A stretch of 33,236 nucleotides of DNA from CAZGLR01 sp964526635 (lineage in GTDB: Bacteria; Zixibacteria; MSB-5A5; GN15; JAAZOE01), in NCBI GenBank assembly GCA_964526635.1, contig CAZGLR010000024.1, positions 1-33,236 on the forward strand. The letters are read 5' to 3'. The position numbers were made by a program, and so were the translations under genes. Numbering within the stretch: the first letter of the stretch is position 1; each line of letters begins with the position of its first letter. Positions 1 to 8,644 of the stretch are shown here, in pieces. The notes below the pieces were generated by a model, which ran no database searches, was not told the origin of the DNA, and saw only the letters and a list, made by a program, of their open reading frames with translations.

Positions 1-2
1 GC

Positions 3-1412
3 TCGGATGTGGAATTCGACGAACTGGTGGTCTCGTATCAGGATGCCAATGATGTCCTGTCGCGGATAACTATTGTCGATGAGCGGGGTCATATCCTGGC
101 CGATTCGCGGGATCCATCGCGGCTACATACCCAGTACAATCCCTATCGAATGGAATTGATAGATACGGTCGATTCAGTAGCGATTTTCCAGGCAGATGAA
201 CTGTCTAATCTGGTTATATCTCGGATAGGTGATCAGGGCGATTATCTGGGAGCGGTCTTTGTCACCTATTCACCTCGAGTCATTCAATGGGAGTTGCAGC
301 AGGCGAAAAAGTTTATCCTGTTGATAACCGCGATCGGTCTCTTGATCGGAGTTATTGGTATCTACTTGTTGTCGGCATATTTTGTACACCCGATCGGTCG
401 GATTGTCAATCGAGTCCGTAAATTCTCCGAGGGTGATCTGGAAAGCCAGTTGCCGTTGACCGGTGCCGGCGAATTTTATGAGATATCGCGCGCGCTGAAC
501 GAACTTATCATGCGCATTCGCCGTGACCGCAAAAACATAGTGGCCCGCGAGATTCTCCAGAAAGAAATGGAAATGGCCGAGGAGATTCAGCAGGCCTTAA
601 TCCCGCATACGCTGCCTGATGTACAGGGCTTCGATATCGGAACGATTTACAAGGCAGCCCGCCTGGTCGGCGGCGACCTGTTCGATTTTGTGAAAATCGA
701 CGACAAACGCTTAGGCGTCGTCGTGGCTGATGTCTCGGGCAAGGGTGTTCCCGGTTCACTGGTGATGTCGATCGTCCGGACAGCCTTGCGGCTGGAATCG
801 CGAGGGCGCCGTTCGGCCAGTGACATATTGGTTGATCTCAACGACTTCATTGCACCGGATATCAAACGCGGGATGTTTGTGACAATCATGCTGGCCATTA
901 TCGATACCGCTACCGGAAGTATCAACTTTGCTTCAGCGGGGCATAACCCCATTCTGCATTTCGTGGGGAGTACCGGGGAAGCCCGTTTTGTTAATGCCCC
1001 CGGGATGCCGGTGGGAATTAACAAAAAGCGGGAAGAATTTGCTGCGGCTATGGAAAATGGTTACCTGGCACTGGGCGGCGATGATATCCTGTGTATGTAT
1101 ACCGATGGGGTCAATGAAGGCCGGGGGCGGACGGAGAATGAATACGGTACCGAGCGGATTGTTGATTTGATTCGGGAGCATAAGGATATGTCGGCCGGCG
1201 AATTGGCCGAATTGATCAAAGAAGATATTGCCCGGTTTATCGGTACGCAGGATCAACATGATGATATTACGATGGTGATCGTGAAGCCGGAACGACGGAG
1301 TGATGTTCAAGGTGGTCCGAAGTCTGAATCAGAAGGCGTTCCGCGGCCCTCTGATGATATCAAGGAGATGACTTTCCGCGAACATAAACGTCCGGATCAG
1401 GGGCCGGCATAG
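3..1412 (+). CDS. Membrane-anchored PP2C-type (RsbU/SpoIIE) serine phosphatase with HAMP domain, 5' partial
   Basis: The frame is open to the left edge, so the true start lies outside; a GTG at 9 is the first possible start inside and residues are numbered from it. About 100 residues of extracytoplasmic sensor sequence come first. A membrane helix (~102-126), a HAMP linker (~127-178) and a PPM/SpoIIE phosphatase domain (~200-425) follow. Metal-binding and core motifs are visible: GGDLFDF (221-227), ADVSGKG (240-246), SAGHNP, YTDGVNEG and DDITMVIV. The family dephosphorylates anti-anti-sigma factors or related regulators in response to signals. A polar ~45-residue tail of unknown role closes the protein. 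No partner STAS or anti-sigma gene is in the window, so the target is unknown. It sits just upstream of a diguanylate cyclase and a polysaccharide operon, which suggests envelope or biofilm signalling. Confidence 0.88.
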   Translation, partial: SDVEFDELVVSYQDANDVLSRITIVDERGHILADSRDPSRLHTQYNPYRMELIDTVDSVAIFQADELSNLVISRIGDQGDYLGAVFVTYSPRVIQWELQQAKKFILLITAIGLLIGVIGIYLLSAYFVHPIGRIVNRVRKFSEGDLESQLPLTGAGEFYEISRALNELIMRIRRDRKNIVAREILQKEMEMAEEIQQALIPHTLPDVQGFDIGTIYKAARLVGGDLFDFVKIDDKRLGVVVADVSGKGVPGSLVMSIVRTALRLESRGRRSASDILVDLNDFIAPDIKRGMFVTIMLAIIDTATGSINFASAGHNPILHFVGSTGEARFVNAPGMPVGINKKREEFAAAMENGYLALGGDDILCMYTDGVNEGRGRTENEYGTERIVDLIREHKDMSAGELAELIKEDIARFIGTQDQHDDITMVIVKPERRSDVQGGPKSESEGVPRPSDDIKEMTFREHKRPDQGPA

Positions 1413-1489
1413 GTTCGTTGTATTCTTATAACATATTAATAATTATATGGTTATACGCTTTTTTGCCTGATGTCGGGGCCAAGTTTTTA

Positions 1490-1517
1490 TTGACAATTTT
1501 CTAAAGCACCGTATTCT
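1490..1517 (+). promoter_or_regulatory. Sigma70-like promoter for the diguanylate cyclase gene
   Basis: TTGACA at 1490-1495, a 16-base spacer, and TATTCT at 1512-1517. The predicted transcription start is near 1524, leaving a ~64-base leader before the ATG at 1588. The region around it is AT-rich. Confidence 0.6.
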
Positions 1518-1523
1518 GAGTGT

Positions 1524-1556
1524 ACAGAGCGGGTTTGTTTTGGCCTATCGCTCTGT
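1524..1556 (+). other. Stem-loop at the predicted 5' end of the cyclase mRNA
   Basis: ACAGAGCG (1524-1531) pairs perfectly with CGCTCTGT (1549-1556) around a 17-base T/G-rich loop. It would form at the very start of the transcript from the 1490 promoter, so it may stabilise the message or bind a regulator. It does not resemble a c-di-GMP riboswitch that I recognise. Confidence 0.4.
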
Positions 1557-1587
1557 CGGTCATGGGTTTTGAAATCCGGGAAGGCAT

Positions 1588-3237
1588 ATGCTAAGCGTTG
1601 TGGCCAATATTATTCTGGGTGTTCTGGTTCTGGTTCTTTTGCTGCTTTTATATCTGCGACAGAAGCAGATAGCCCGATTGAGCCCGATCCGGGATCTTGA
1701 ATCGGTACTCAAGGAACTGCATCAGAATGTCATGGCCAGTCGTGTCGATGGCAATGTTCAGCGTATTGCCTCGCAATTATCACAGATTCTTGTAAAATAT
1801 CTCGAGACTGATCGTATTCTCTTCTTCCGCAAACAGCGGCGCCTGCTTGAGATGAATTATGTTTACGGTATGAAGAATCTGCGCCGCACCAAATTCCGCG
1901 TCAAAGTGTCGGCGACGCTGAACAAGACCCTTACCGATGCTTCGCTGGTGAGTCATCCCGGAGATCTTGCCGGTAAGCTGGCGCCGGATCTGGAGACATT
2001 ACTGAACGAAGAACGCTTCAATCTGGTTTTTCCGGTTTATTGGATGGATTCATTATTCGGGGTATATTTTATCCGTACGCGGCTTGAGGTTTCCGATCCG
2101 CTGGTGCAGATGTTTTTAATGTTCCTCAATCAGAATTTATCGGCGGCGTATCATATCAAGCGGCTGGAGTCGTCGCGGCAGATTCTGGAGAAGCGTTTTA
2201 AGGCCGGGTCTTTGCCCTCGCGGCCGCCGGAAATAGCCGTGAATCGTGATCAATCCCTGGCCGACCTGCTTTCGACTCGCAAAGTAGAGCAGATTCTTCC
2301 CCGCATCCTCGCCGAAGCCAGGGATGATCTCAAGGCCGCAAGCGTCCTTTTTTTGGGAACTCCGGATGGCTCCCCGGAGAAAGATGGTGAATGCGGGGCC
2401 CCGGAAACCGACCGTGAAATATTCACTCTCGACAGCGACACGTTTACGACAATTTTCGGAGAGTTAAAACAGGGGAGAGTTTACAGTCTGGATACATTCC
2501 CGGTGAAGGATCTCGCCGAACCGATAAAAAATCGTATTTCGGGACTTTCGGTTACTCACATGACGCCGTTTTCACCACGGCGCAATGCTCCCGGTGTGCT
2601 GTTGTGGAGCGCCAGCAGGGGCAGCAGCGAAGTCCCCGGTTCATCGTTGTCACGTCTGGAGGTCATTTCACAGCATGCCTTTGAAAATGCCCGGGCGTTT
2701 CAGCGAATGGAACAAATGCTGTATACTGACGGTCTCACCGGATTGTATAATTATCGCTATTTCCGCAAACGTTTGACCGAGGAAATTCAGCGGGCCAAAC
2801 GATATGATCGTACTTTGGGACTGCTTCTGTTTGACATCGATGATTTCAAGATATTCAACGATACCTACGGTCATCAATGGGGTGATGATCTGTTGCGCCA
2901 GATGGGACGAACCCTGAGCCGTTCCCTGCGTTCAATTGATATTGTTTCTCGATATGGCGGCGATGAGTTTTGTATTATCATGCCGGAAGCGGACCGTTCG
3001 ACCTGTGAAGTCTTTATGGATCGGCTGCGGCAGGCAATCGCCGGGACGGAATTCAATACGGCCAAGCAGGATTTCGAAGGCCGGGTGACAATCAGTGTCG
3101 GGGCGGCGGTCTATCCGGAGCATGCGGTTACGGGGCGGGAGCTCATTTACTGTGCCGATATGGGGCTGTTGCGGTCCAAGGCGATGGGGCGCAACCGATG
3201 CACTCTTTTTTCTCCGGAAATAATGGAAAAATCCTGA
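1588..3237 (+). CDS. Membrane-anchored GGDEF diguanylate cyclase
   Basis: Makes the second messenger c-di-GMP from two GTP. The 549-residue protein has an N-terminal membrane helix (~5-23), then ~330 residues of GAF-like/sensor sequence. A C-terminal GGDEF domain (~380-545) follows. The active-site loop GGDEF is intact at 457-461, preceded by YGHQWGDD and DIDDFK motifs. An inhibitory I-site RxxD (RSID, 448-451) lies exactly five residues before GGDEF, so product feedback inhibition is likely. No EAL or HD-GYP domain is present. The ATG at 1588 is preceded by GGGAAGG. It has its own promoter and stands immediately before the exopolysaccharide operon, a common arrangement for c-di-GMP control of polysaccharide output. 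That link is inferred. Confidence 0.93.
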   Translation: MLSVVANIILGVLVLVLLLLLYLRQKQIARLSPIRDLESVLKELHQNVMASRVDGNVQRIASQLSQILVKYLETDRILFFRKQRRLLEMNYVYGMKNLRRTKFRVKVSATLNKTLTDASLVSHPGDLAGKLAPDLETLLNEERFNLVFPVYWMDSLFGVYFIRTRLEVSDPLVQMFLMFLNQNLSAAYHIKRLESSRQILEKRFKAGSLPSRPPEIAVNRDQSLADLLSTRKVEQILPRILAEARDDLKAASVLFLGTPDGSPEKDGECGAPETDREIFTLDSDTFTTIFGELKQGRVYSLDTFPVKDLAEPIKNRISGLSVTHMTPFSPRRNAPGVLLWSASRGSSEVPGSSLSRLEVISQHAFENARAFQRMEQMLYTDGLTGLYNYRYFRKRLTEEIQRAKRYDRTLGLLLFDIDDFKIFNDTYGHQWGDDLLRQMGRTLSRSLRSIDIVSRYGGDEFCIIMPEADRSTCEVFMDRLRQAIAGTEFNTAKQDFEGRVTISVGAAVYPEHAVTGRELIYCADMGLLRSKAMGRNRCTLFSPEIMEKS

Positions 3238-3305
3238 GTTATATCATCAATTGCAAAAAATAGACGTATAATACATATCCGACTCCGAGAGCCGGGTGTT
3301 TGGCC

Positions 3306-3334
3306 TTGACAGGTTTGTTTGAAACCGATTTAAT
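3306..3334 (+). promoter_or_regulatory. Sigma70-like promoter for the exopolysaccharide operon
   Basis: TTGACA (3306-3311), a 17-base spacer, and TTTAAT (3329-3334). It lies about 80 bases before the first ATG of the operon and is the best-scoring promoter by eye in the 178-base gap. A perfect TATAAT at 3267-3272 nearby lacks a spaced -35 box. Confidence 0.55.
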
Positions 3335-3415
3335 ACCAGTTAATTAAACGGGAATCGGGTCGATTTACAGGATAGAGACTTCGGAATTTCGATCCGGGAA
3401 ATCAAGGATAGACTC

Positions 3416-4381
3416 ATGCTTTTATCCCGCAGATGGCGGACTTACGGGCGGCTTGTTATTCTGGCCGGTTTTTTACTGATCCTGACGATACCGGCAGGCG
3501 CGGAAGAATATGTGATCGGCAGGGAAGATATCCTGAAGATCAGTTTCTGGCAGGATCCCAGTCTGGATCAGACCGTAAAGGTCCGTCAGGACGGTAAAAT
3601 TACGTTGTCGATAATCGGGGAGATTACGGCGGCGGGCGAAACGACGGCTGAACTGGCGCGGAAAATCGCCAATAATGTTACTTTATACCAGAACAAGGTC
3701 TCGCAGGCGACCGTAACGGTGCTTCAGTTTAACTCCCGAAAGATTTATGTCACCGGGCAGGTAAACGAACCCGGAAAAAAAACATTTGAGGTGATTCCTG
3801 ATATCTGGTCGGTGATAAAAGAGGCGGGTGGAACCACTGAGTTGGCTGATTTAACCCGGGTGTCGATTATCCGGTCTGAAGAAGAGGGTGGCGAGATCAT
3901 CCAAGTCAACCTGCTCGAGGCAATCGCCGAGGGGAATCTTGAGAAACTGCCAAAGCTGAAATCCGGTGACACTATCGAAGTTCCCAAGACCAGCGCCGGT
4001 GTCGCCGGGCCGCAGCTTTCATCGGCCCTCAGTCAGCGGAAGAACCTTTACTACATTATCGGCCAGGTCAATCAACCCGGCGTACATACGCATGAAGATG
4101 GTATGGATATTTTCGATGCCATCGGCCAGGCCAACGGCCCGACCGCGGTGGCGGATTTAAAGCGGGTTTACATAATCAGTAAAAACATGGATGGCTCGAC
4201 CAGTATGACGGTAAACGTCAAAGAGCTTCATGAGGATGGTCAGTCCAATCGTCTGGAGATCAAGCCGGAAGATACGATTGTGTTGACCGCGAAAAAGCGC
4301 AGTGCCCTGGGTTGGGGGACGATTCGAGATTTTGCCACCGTGGCGTCGACCATCCTGTCGATTGTTCTTCTTGTAGATTGA
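3416..4381 (+). CDS. Polysaccharide export outer-membrane protein (Wza-like, Poly_export/SLBB)
   Basis: 321 residues. A Sec signal peptide (~1-29, ending PAGA) is followed by a Poly_export domain (~30-108, starting EYVIGREDILKISFW). Two SLBB-type beta-grasp repeats follow, around 110-190 (YVTGQVNEPG) and 212-290 (YIIGQVNQPG). A hydrophobic C-terminal segment (~300-320) could be the amphipathic outer-membrane helix that oligomerises into the export channel. There is no lipobox Cys at the signal cleavage site, unlike E. coli Wza. AAGGA stands upstream of the ATG at 3416. It is the first gene of the operon, and its stop overlaps the next start (TGATG), so the channel and chain-length protein are translationally coupled. 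Confidence 0.9.
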   Translation: MLLSRRWRTYGRLVILAGFLLILTIPAGAEEYVIGREDILKISFWQDPSLDQTVKVRQDGKITLSIIGEITAAGETTAELARKIANNVTLYQNKVSQATVTVLQFNSRKIYVTGQVNEPGKKTFEVIPDIWSVIKEAGGTTELADLTRVSIIRSEEEGGEIIQVNLLEAIAEGNLEKLPKLKSGDTIEVPKTSAGVAGPQLSSALSQRKNLYYIIGQVNQPGVHTHEDGMDIFDAIGQANGPTAVADLKRVYIISKNMDGSTSMTVNVKELHEDGQSNRLEIKPEDTIVLTAKKRSALGWGTIRDFATVASTILSIVLLVD

Positions 4382-5907
4382 TGAGTACGACGATGCAACC
4401 AAAAGAACAACGGACTATTGAAATCAAGGATGTCTTGAGCGTTGCACTGCGGCGCAAATGGCTCATTATTCTCCCGATCCTCCTCGTGACCGGTCTGACC
4501 TTTGGCGGGACGTTCCTGCTCGAGGAGCGGTTTCAGTCGTCGACCATGGTCGTGATTGATCAGACCAAGTACCTGTCGCGGCAGCTTCAGGCCATGGTGC
4601 CTGGGCAGGATGATGAGCGGTACCGGGATCAGCAGAGTTCCGGTCGACTGATAGCGATCCGCAATGAGATCGTCTCGACATCGTATTTGTCCCGCCTTAT
4701 CAATGAAATGCAGTTGTACAACGACCCGAATGTGCTGCTTCGGGCGCGCAAGTTGCAATTGAAGCGGCCGGAAGTTTCGGTGGATCAACTGATATATCAT
4801 ATTCTGATCCAGGAATTGCGGAAAAATTTATATATCCGTTTCAATGGCGAGAACATCATCGAGATTACCGCAGAATCATCTGACCCGACACGGGCGATGA
4901 ATATTGCCGCCAAACTGGCTGAGGTGTTCAAGGACGAGCGGCTCAAGCGGGAACTCAGCGGGGTTCGCGGCGCAATGGATTTTTCTGACGAACAACTGGC
5001 TATTTATCGGAATAACTTGGAAGAAGCGGAAGCCGCCAAAGCTAATTTCATGGCTGAGAAAATTACGAATCAGCTCAATGAATCGGTGATGGCCGATTCC
5101 AATATCAATGCGATTCGTGCCGACATCGATAATATCAAATTGCAAATCGATGCCAATATCGAGGAGCAAACGCGTTTACGGTCTGAATTGGCCGAGTATT
5201 CCCGGTCTGAATTACAGATAGGATTTGGCCGCGAGTATCAGAATCTCAAGGAAGACGCCTTTGAACAGAGCGCGCTTCTGGCTGATTTCATGTCGAAATA
5301 TACATGGTCTGATCCGAAAGTTCTCAACGCCAATTTAAAACTCAATAATAATCTCCGTGAAATGGAGCGGATTGTTGAGGAAAAAGTGGCCCAGCATTTC
5401 AGCTCGGCGACACCTGAGGATCAGGATCTGCTGGCAGAGTATTTCTCAATGCAGACGCGCGAAGAGGTTTTGCGGCGGAAGAAAAACGACTATGATGTTG
5501 CGTTGTCAACCCTGCGGACGCGTATCGCGCAACAGCCGGAAATTGATATACAATTGCGCACGCTCGAAAATAACATTCGCTCGGCCCGCGAGGTGTTTGA
5601 GAAATTCAAAGAGCAGTTGACCGGTTCTGAGATTTCGCAGTCATTAATGCGGGGTGAGGCGGAATCGAAGTATCGCATCATGGAGCCGGCCTCGGTACCA
5701 CTCGACCCGGTGAAGCCGGAGCGGATAAAACTGACGATGCTTGGTCTGGTTCTTGGTTTGGTGCTCGGCGGGGCGGCAGCCCTGCTGGCGGAATTGCTGG
5801 ATAACTCGTTCAAGCGGATCGAGGATGTCGAGGAGTTTTTGAATATGCCGGTCCTGGCGACGATCCCGAATATATCTTCGATTAAGGGAAAGATAAAGGT
5901 TAGCTGA
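4381..5907 (+). CDS. Wzz-type polysaccharide chain-length / co-polymerase protein
   Basis: 508 residues from the ATG at 4381, which overlaps the previous stop by one base. A longer in-frame start at 4312 would lie inside the upstream gene and adds no conserved sequence. The Wzz domain begins at once (EIKDVLSVALRRKW). TM1 is at ~27-47, a long periplasmic coiled-coil region spans ~50-440, and a proline-rich segment (PLDPVKPER) precedes TM2 at ~451-473. About 35 cytoplasmic residues end the protein, with no fused kinase domain; the kinase is the separate gene at 7056. This split architecture matches CpsC/CapA plus CpsD/CapB, or exosortase-type EPS loci. The protein controls polymer length and couples the inner-membrane machinery to the export channel. 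Confidence 0.9.
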   Translation: MSTTMQPKEQRTIEIKDVLSVALRRKWLIILPILLVTGLTFGGTFLLEERFQSSTMVVIDQTKYLSRQLQAMVPGQDDERYRDQQSSGRLIAIRNEIVSTSYLSRLINEMQLYNDPNVLLRARKLQLKRPEVSVDQLIYHILIQELRKNLYIRFNGENIIEITAESSDPTRAMNIAAKLAEVFKDERLKRELSGVRGAMDFSDEQLAIYRNNLEEAEAAKANFMAEKITNQLNESVMADSNINAIRADIDNIKLQIDANIEEQTRLRSELAEYSRSELQIGFGREYQNLKEDAFEQSALLADFMSKYTWSDPKVLNANLKLNNNLREMERIVEEKVAQHFSSATPEDQDLLAEYFSMQTREEVLRRKKNDYDVALSTLRTRIAQQPEIDIQLRTLENNIRSAREVFEKFKEQLTGSEISQSLMRGEAESKYRIMEPASVPLDPVKPERIKLTMLGLVLGLVLGGAAALLAELLDNSFKRIEDVEEFLNMPVLATIPNISSIKGKIKVS

Positions 5908-5908
5908 T

Positions 5909-7087
5909 ATGGATGCTTATCGGTTGCAGAGTAAGCTGGCGTTGAATCAAAAGGAATTTTTGATTCAAACGGTAACCGATACCAGCCGGGGAGAGATCGT
6001 GACATCGCTGTTTATCGATGGCCGTCCGCTGGAAATCGAGCAGAAGCGTTTGAATCCCGCGCTGTCGGAACAGGACATTCTCGGCGCCGTGCGCGATGCC
6101 CACGAGGCCAAGAAGATCGAACTGGACCATCTGCTCAGCGCCTACGAAGAAGCGCGGGTGTCGACCGATATTGAGTTGATTTATCATCTCGGTGCGGCGT
6201 TTTTCTACAAACGGATGTATGAAGAATCCACGCATTTGTTCAGAACTGTCCTTGATATCTCGCCCGATTTTCATTCGGCCGCCAATTTCCTGGGTCAGAT
6301 TCATATGGAGACCGGAAATGTTGCCGAGGCGATCAAAATGTATTCGCGGGCGGTCGAACTGCGTCCGACCTTCGCCGATTATCGCAACAATAAGGGCGAG
6401 GCGCTGCTGGAGAACAAACAGATCAGACCGGCCGTAGCCGAATTCGAAGCCGCGCTGGGGCAGAATATCTATTATGGCGAGGCATACTTCAACATCGCCC
6501 TGGCCTATATCATCAATGCCGTGGCTCGCGAAGACTACGAGATGTATTCGGTTTTCCGGGAAAAGGCTGCCGATATGTTGTCCCGGGTGGCCTTGATTGC
6601 TCCCGATATCAAGACCACGAATTTTGCCGAGGCCGAAGAGGCGCTGGCCGCTGGCGATCTGCCGCGTGCGATCCGTCTGTTCAAAGGTGTCCGGCAGGTG
6701 CGTAAAGAGCAGTTTCGCCGGGAGTTTGCCGGTTTTTATGTACGGTTTTTGGTGTATTCCAACAGTACCGATGAACGAGCGATCAATGATCGGATCGCTC
6801 ATCTCAAGGAAGAAATCGAGAAGAACCCCGGGTATGTCGATTGCCATTATGAGCTGGGCTTGTGTTATCTTCAACAGGCCAAGCATATCTGGCAGAAGGC
6901 CGCAGCCGAGTTCTCCGAAGCCTACGCCATGAACAATAAAATGACCAAAGCGCGGGAGGCGCATGATCGCGCCGAGGCGTTTTTTGCCGACCTGAGCGGT
7001 ATCGTTGCTGATATTATCCGTAATCAACACAATGCTCGAAAGATGCGACACGCAGATGACGAAACGATCAAAGAAAAACAGCGTTAG
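5909..7087 (+). CDS. Tetratricopeptide (TPR) repeat protein in the EPS operon
   Basis: 392 residues, with no signal peptide or membrane helix seen, so probably cytoplasmic. At least three TPR units are clear around residues 90-195: IYHLGAAFFYKRMYEESTHLF, then NFLGQIHMETGNVAEAIKMY, then NKGEALLENKQIRPAVAEF. Further degenerate units follow. Two lie near 230-275 and another near 310-340 (HYELGLCYLQQAKHIWQKAA). TPR proteins are scaffolds. The ATG starts one base after the previous stop, and the 3' end overlaps the kinase gene by 32 bases, so all three should be made together. A scaffold linking the chain-length protein and the tyrosine kinase is inferred, not shown. Confidence 0.8.
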   Translation: MDAYRLQSKLALNQKEFLIQTVTDTSRGEIVTSLFIDGRPLEIEQKRLNPALSEQDILGAVRDAHEAKKIELDHLLSAYEEARVSTDIELIYHLGAAFFYKRMYEESTHLFRTVLDISPDFHSAANFLGQIHMETGNVAEAIKMYSRAVELRPTFADYRNNKGEALLENKQIRPAVAEFEAALGQNIYYGEAYFNIALAYIINAVAREDYEMYSVFREKAADMLSRVALIAPDIKTTNFAEAEEALAAGDLPRAIRLFKGVRQVRKEQFRREFAGFYVRFLVYSNSTDERAINDRIAHLKEEIEKNPGYVDCHYELGLCYLQQAKHIWQKAAAEFSEAYAMNNKMTKAREAHDRAEAFFADLSGIVADIIRNQHNARKMRHADDETIKEKQR

Positions 7088-7775
7088 TATACTCGATTAT
7101 TTCGACCTCGAGTCATCCTATGCCGCCGAGTTCCGACGCTTGTTGCATAATCTCAACGGGCAGGGGAAAGTCGAGGGGGAAAAACCCAAGACAATCCTGA
7201 TTACCTCGGCCATGCTCTCGGAGGGGAAGTCAACTATCACGGCGTTCCTTGGTATCACGGCCGCGGTGCATAAGCATCGCAAGACACTTTTGGTCGATTG
7301 CGATTTGCGCCGTCCGACCATGCACAAGCTCTTCGGAGTTGACCGCGAAAGTGGCGTGGTTGAGGCGCTGACTGAGGGCCGCACGGTAACCGAGGTCATA
7401 AAAAAGACTCGCGAAGAAAATCTCGATATCATCACTGCCGGTAAAGCTGTTCCCAAACCGACCGAGGTCTTCGATTCGGCGGCAATCCGCAAGCTGCTCG
7501 AGGAAGTACGTTTTTATTATGATTTGATCCTGGTTGATTGCGCCCCGGCCCTGCCGGTTTCCGATCCGATGCTTCTGGCCTCGGAGATGGATGGCGTCAT
7601 TATGGTGGTCAAGGCCGGTACGACGCAGCGTGAAGTGGCCCGTCGGGCGGCTGAATTGCTGTCGGGCGACAAAACGCGCTTCCTGGGGGTGGTTCTGAAC
7701 AATCTGACCAATGCCCTGCCGTATTATTACGATGAGTCCTATTACGGCTATTATTACAAACCAAGCACCAAATAA
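7056..7775 (+). CDS. BY-type tyrosine kinase / capsular exopolysaccharide family ATPase (CpsD/CapB-like)
   Basis: 239 residues from the ATG at 7056. The frame opens at 7005, but the extra 17 residues are unlike the family and lie deeper in the upstream gene. It is a P-loop bacterial tyrosine autokinase. Walker A is SAMLSEGKST (51-60), Walker A' is LLVDCDLRRP (79-88) and Walker B is LILVDCAP (157-164). The C-terminus is a tyrosine cluster with eight Tyr between 223 and 234 (YYYDESYYGYYY), the autophosphorylation tail. An EFRRLLHNL element near 25-33 resembles the oligomerisation motif of these kinases. It partners the Wzz-type protein, which supplies the membrane activator. Phosphorylation cycles of the Tyr tail control polymer length and export. 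Confidence 0.92.
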   Translation: MTKRSKKNSVSILDYFDLESSYAAEFRRLLHNLNGQGKVEGEKPKTILITSAMLSEGKSTITAFLGITAAVHKHRKTLLVDCDLRRPTMHKLFGVDRESGVVEALTEGRTVTEVIKKTREENLDIITAGKAVPKPTEVFDSAAIRKLLEEVRFYYDLILVDCAPALPVSDPMLLASEMDGVIMVVKAGTTQREVARRAAELLSGDKTRFLGVVLNNLTNALPYYYDESYYGYYYKPSTK

Positions 7776-7786
7776 TCCCGTTACCT

Positions 7787-8644
7787 ATGCAGAATGTTCT
7801 TACCGTAGACCTTGAAGACTGGTTCTCGGTCGAAACCCTCCAGTCTGCCTATGATCACAGCGACTGGAAAAATCTCACGTCCGTCGTCGAGCGGAATACG
7901 GATAATATCCTTGATCTGTTCTGGCGCAAGCGGGTACGGGGGACCTTTTTTGTGCTGGGTTGGGTGGCCGAACATAATCCCGGTTTGATTACGCGGGTGG
8001 CGGCCGAGGGGCATGAAATTGCCTGCCACAGTTATTTGCACCGGATGGTGTCGACGCTGACGCCCGAGGAATTCCGCCGTGATACCGAACGAGCAATCGG
8101 AGCGATATTCGCCTCGTGCGGGGTTCATCCTACGGGATATCGTTCGCCGAGCTGGGGGATGAAACTCGATATGACCTGGGCCTTTGATATCCTTGCCGAT
8201 ATGGGTTTTATTTACGATTCATCGATTTATCCGATTCAGCACGATATCTATGGTGACCCCAAGGCGCCCCGCGAGGCATTCCTCGTCAATCTCAGCGAGA
8301 ATCGGCAGGTATTTGAAATTCCTGCTACTACCATCAGTCTCCTGGGACAGCGTTTTCCGGTTGGCGGCGGCGGGTGGTTGCGGCAGTTACCATACTGGTT
8401 CACGCGGCATGCGATCAGGAAGTTGAACAGGGCCGGAATTCCGGCCGTGGTTTATTTTCATCCCTGGGAGCTGGATCCGGGTATTCCCCGGGTGGAATTG
8501 CCGTTGAAGAACAGGCTCAGGCAATATGCCAATCTCAATACAATGCAAACCAAAATAGAAAAACTGCTTGAGGATTTTGACTTCATTACGATGGCCGACT
8601 ATATTGATATACTGAAAAAACAGGATCGGGATGTGAAAAAATGA
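7787..8644 (+). CDS. Polysaccharide deacetylase, DUF3473 / exosortase-EPS type
   Basis: 285 residues of a NodB-homology carbohydrate esterase (CE4-like) that removes N- or O-acetyl groups from polysaccharide. The N-terminus LTVDLEDWFS supplies the catalytic and metal-binding Asp (D8/D11). Metal His are in HSYLH (H81, H85). GYRSPSWG (~117-124) and YFHPWELD (~222-229) supply the remaining active-site elements. The closing ~55 residues match the DUF3473 extension usual in deacetylases of exosortase (XrtA)-associated EPS loci. There is no signal peptide. No Shine-Dalgarno sequence is evident at the ATG. Its 3' end overlaps the next gene by four bases (ATGA). No exosortase or PEP-CTERM protein is visible in the window. 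Confidence 0.9.
   Translation: MQNVLTVDLEDWFSVETLQSAYDHSDWKNLTSVVERNTDNILDLFWRKRVRGTFFVLGWVAEHNPGLITRVAAEGHEIACHSYLHRMVSTLTPEEFRRDTERAIGAIFASCGVHPTGYRSPSWGMKLDMTWAFDILADMGFIYDSSIYPIQHDIYGDPKAPREAFLVNLSENRQVFEIPATTISLLGQRFPVGGGGWLRQLPYWFTRHAIRKLNRAGIPAVVYFHPWELDPGIPRVELPLKNRLRQYANLNTMQTKIEKLLEDFDFITMADYIDILKKQDRDVKK

Noticed and set aside
3251..3272. TTGCAA with TATAAT as a promoter for the EPS operon
   Set aside because: The spacer is only 10 bases; the pair at 3306-3334 has the proper 17-base spacing.
5900..7051. Long antisense open frame (~383 codons) opposite the TPR gene
   Set aside because: It is the complement of a clear TPR protein with tight operon spacing, has no recognisable motifs and no ribosome-binding site.
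7005..7055. Longer start of the tyrosine kinase
   Set aside because: The extra residues come from the overlapping TPR gene and do not resemble the kinase family.
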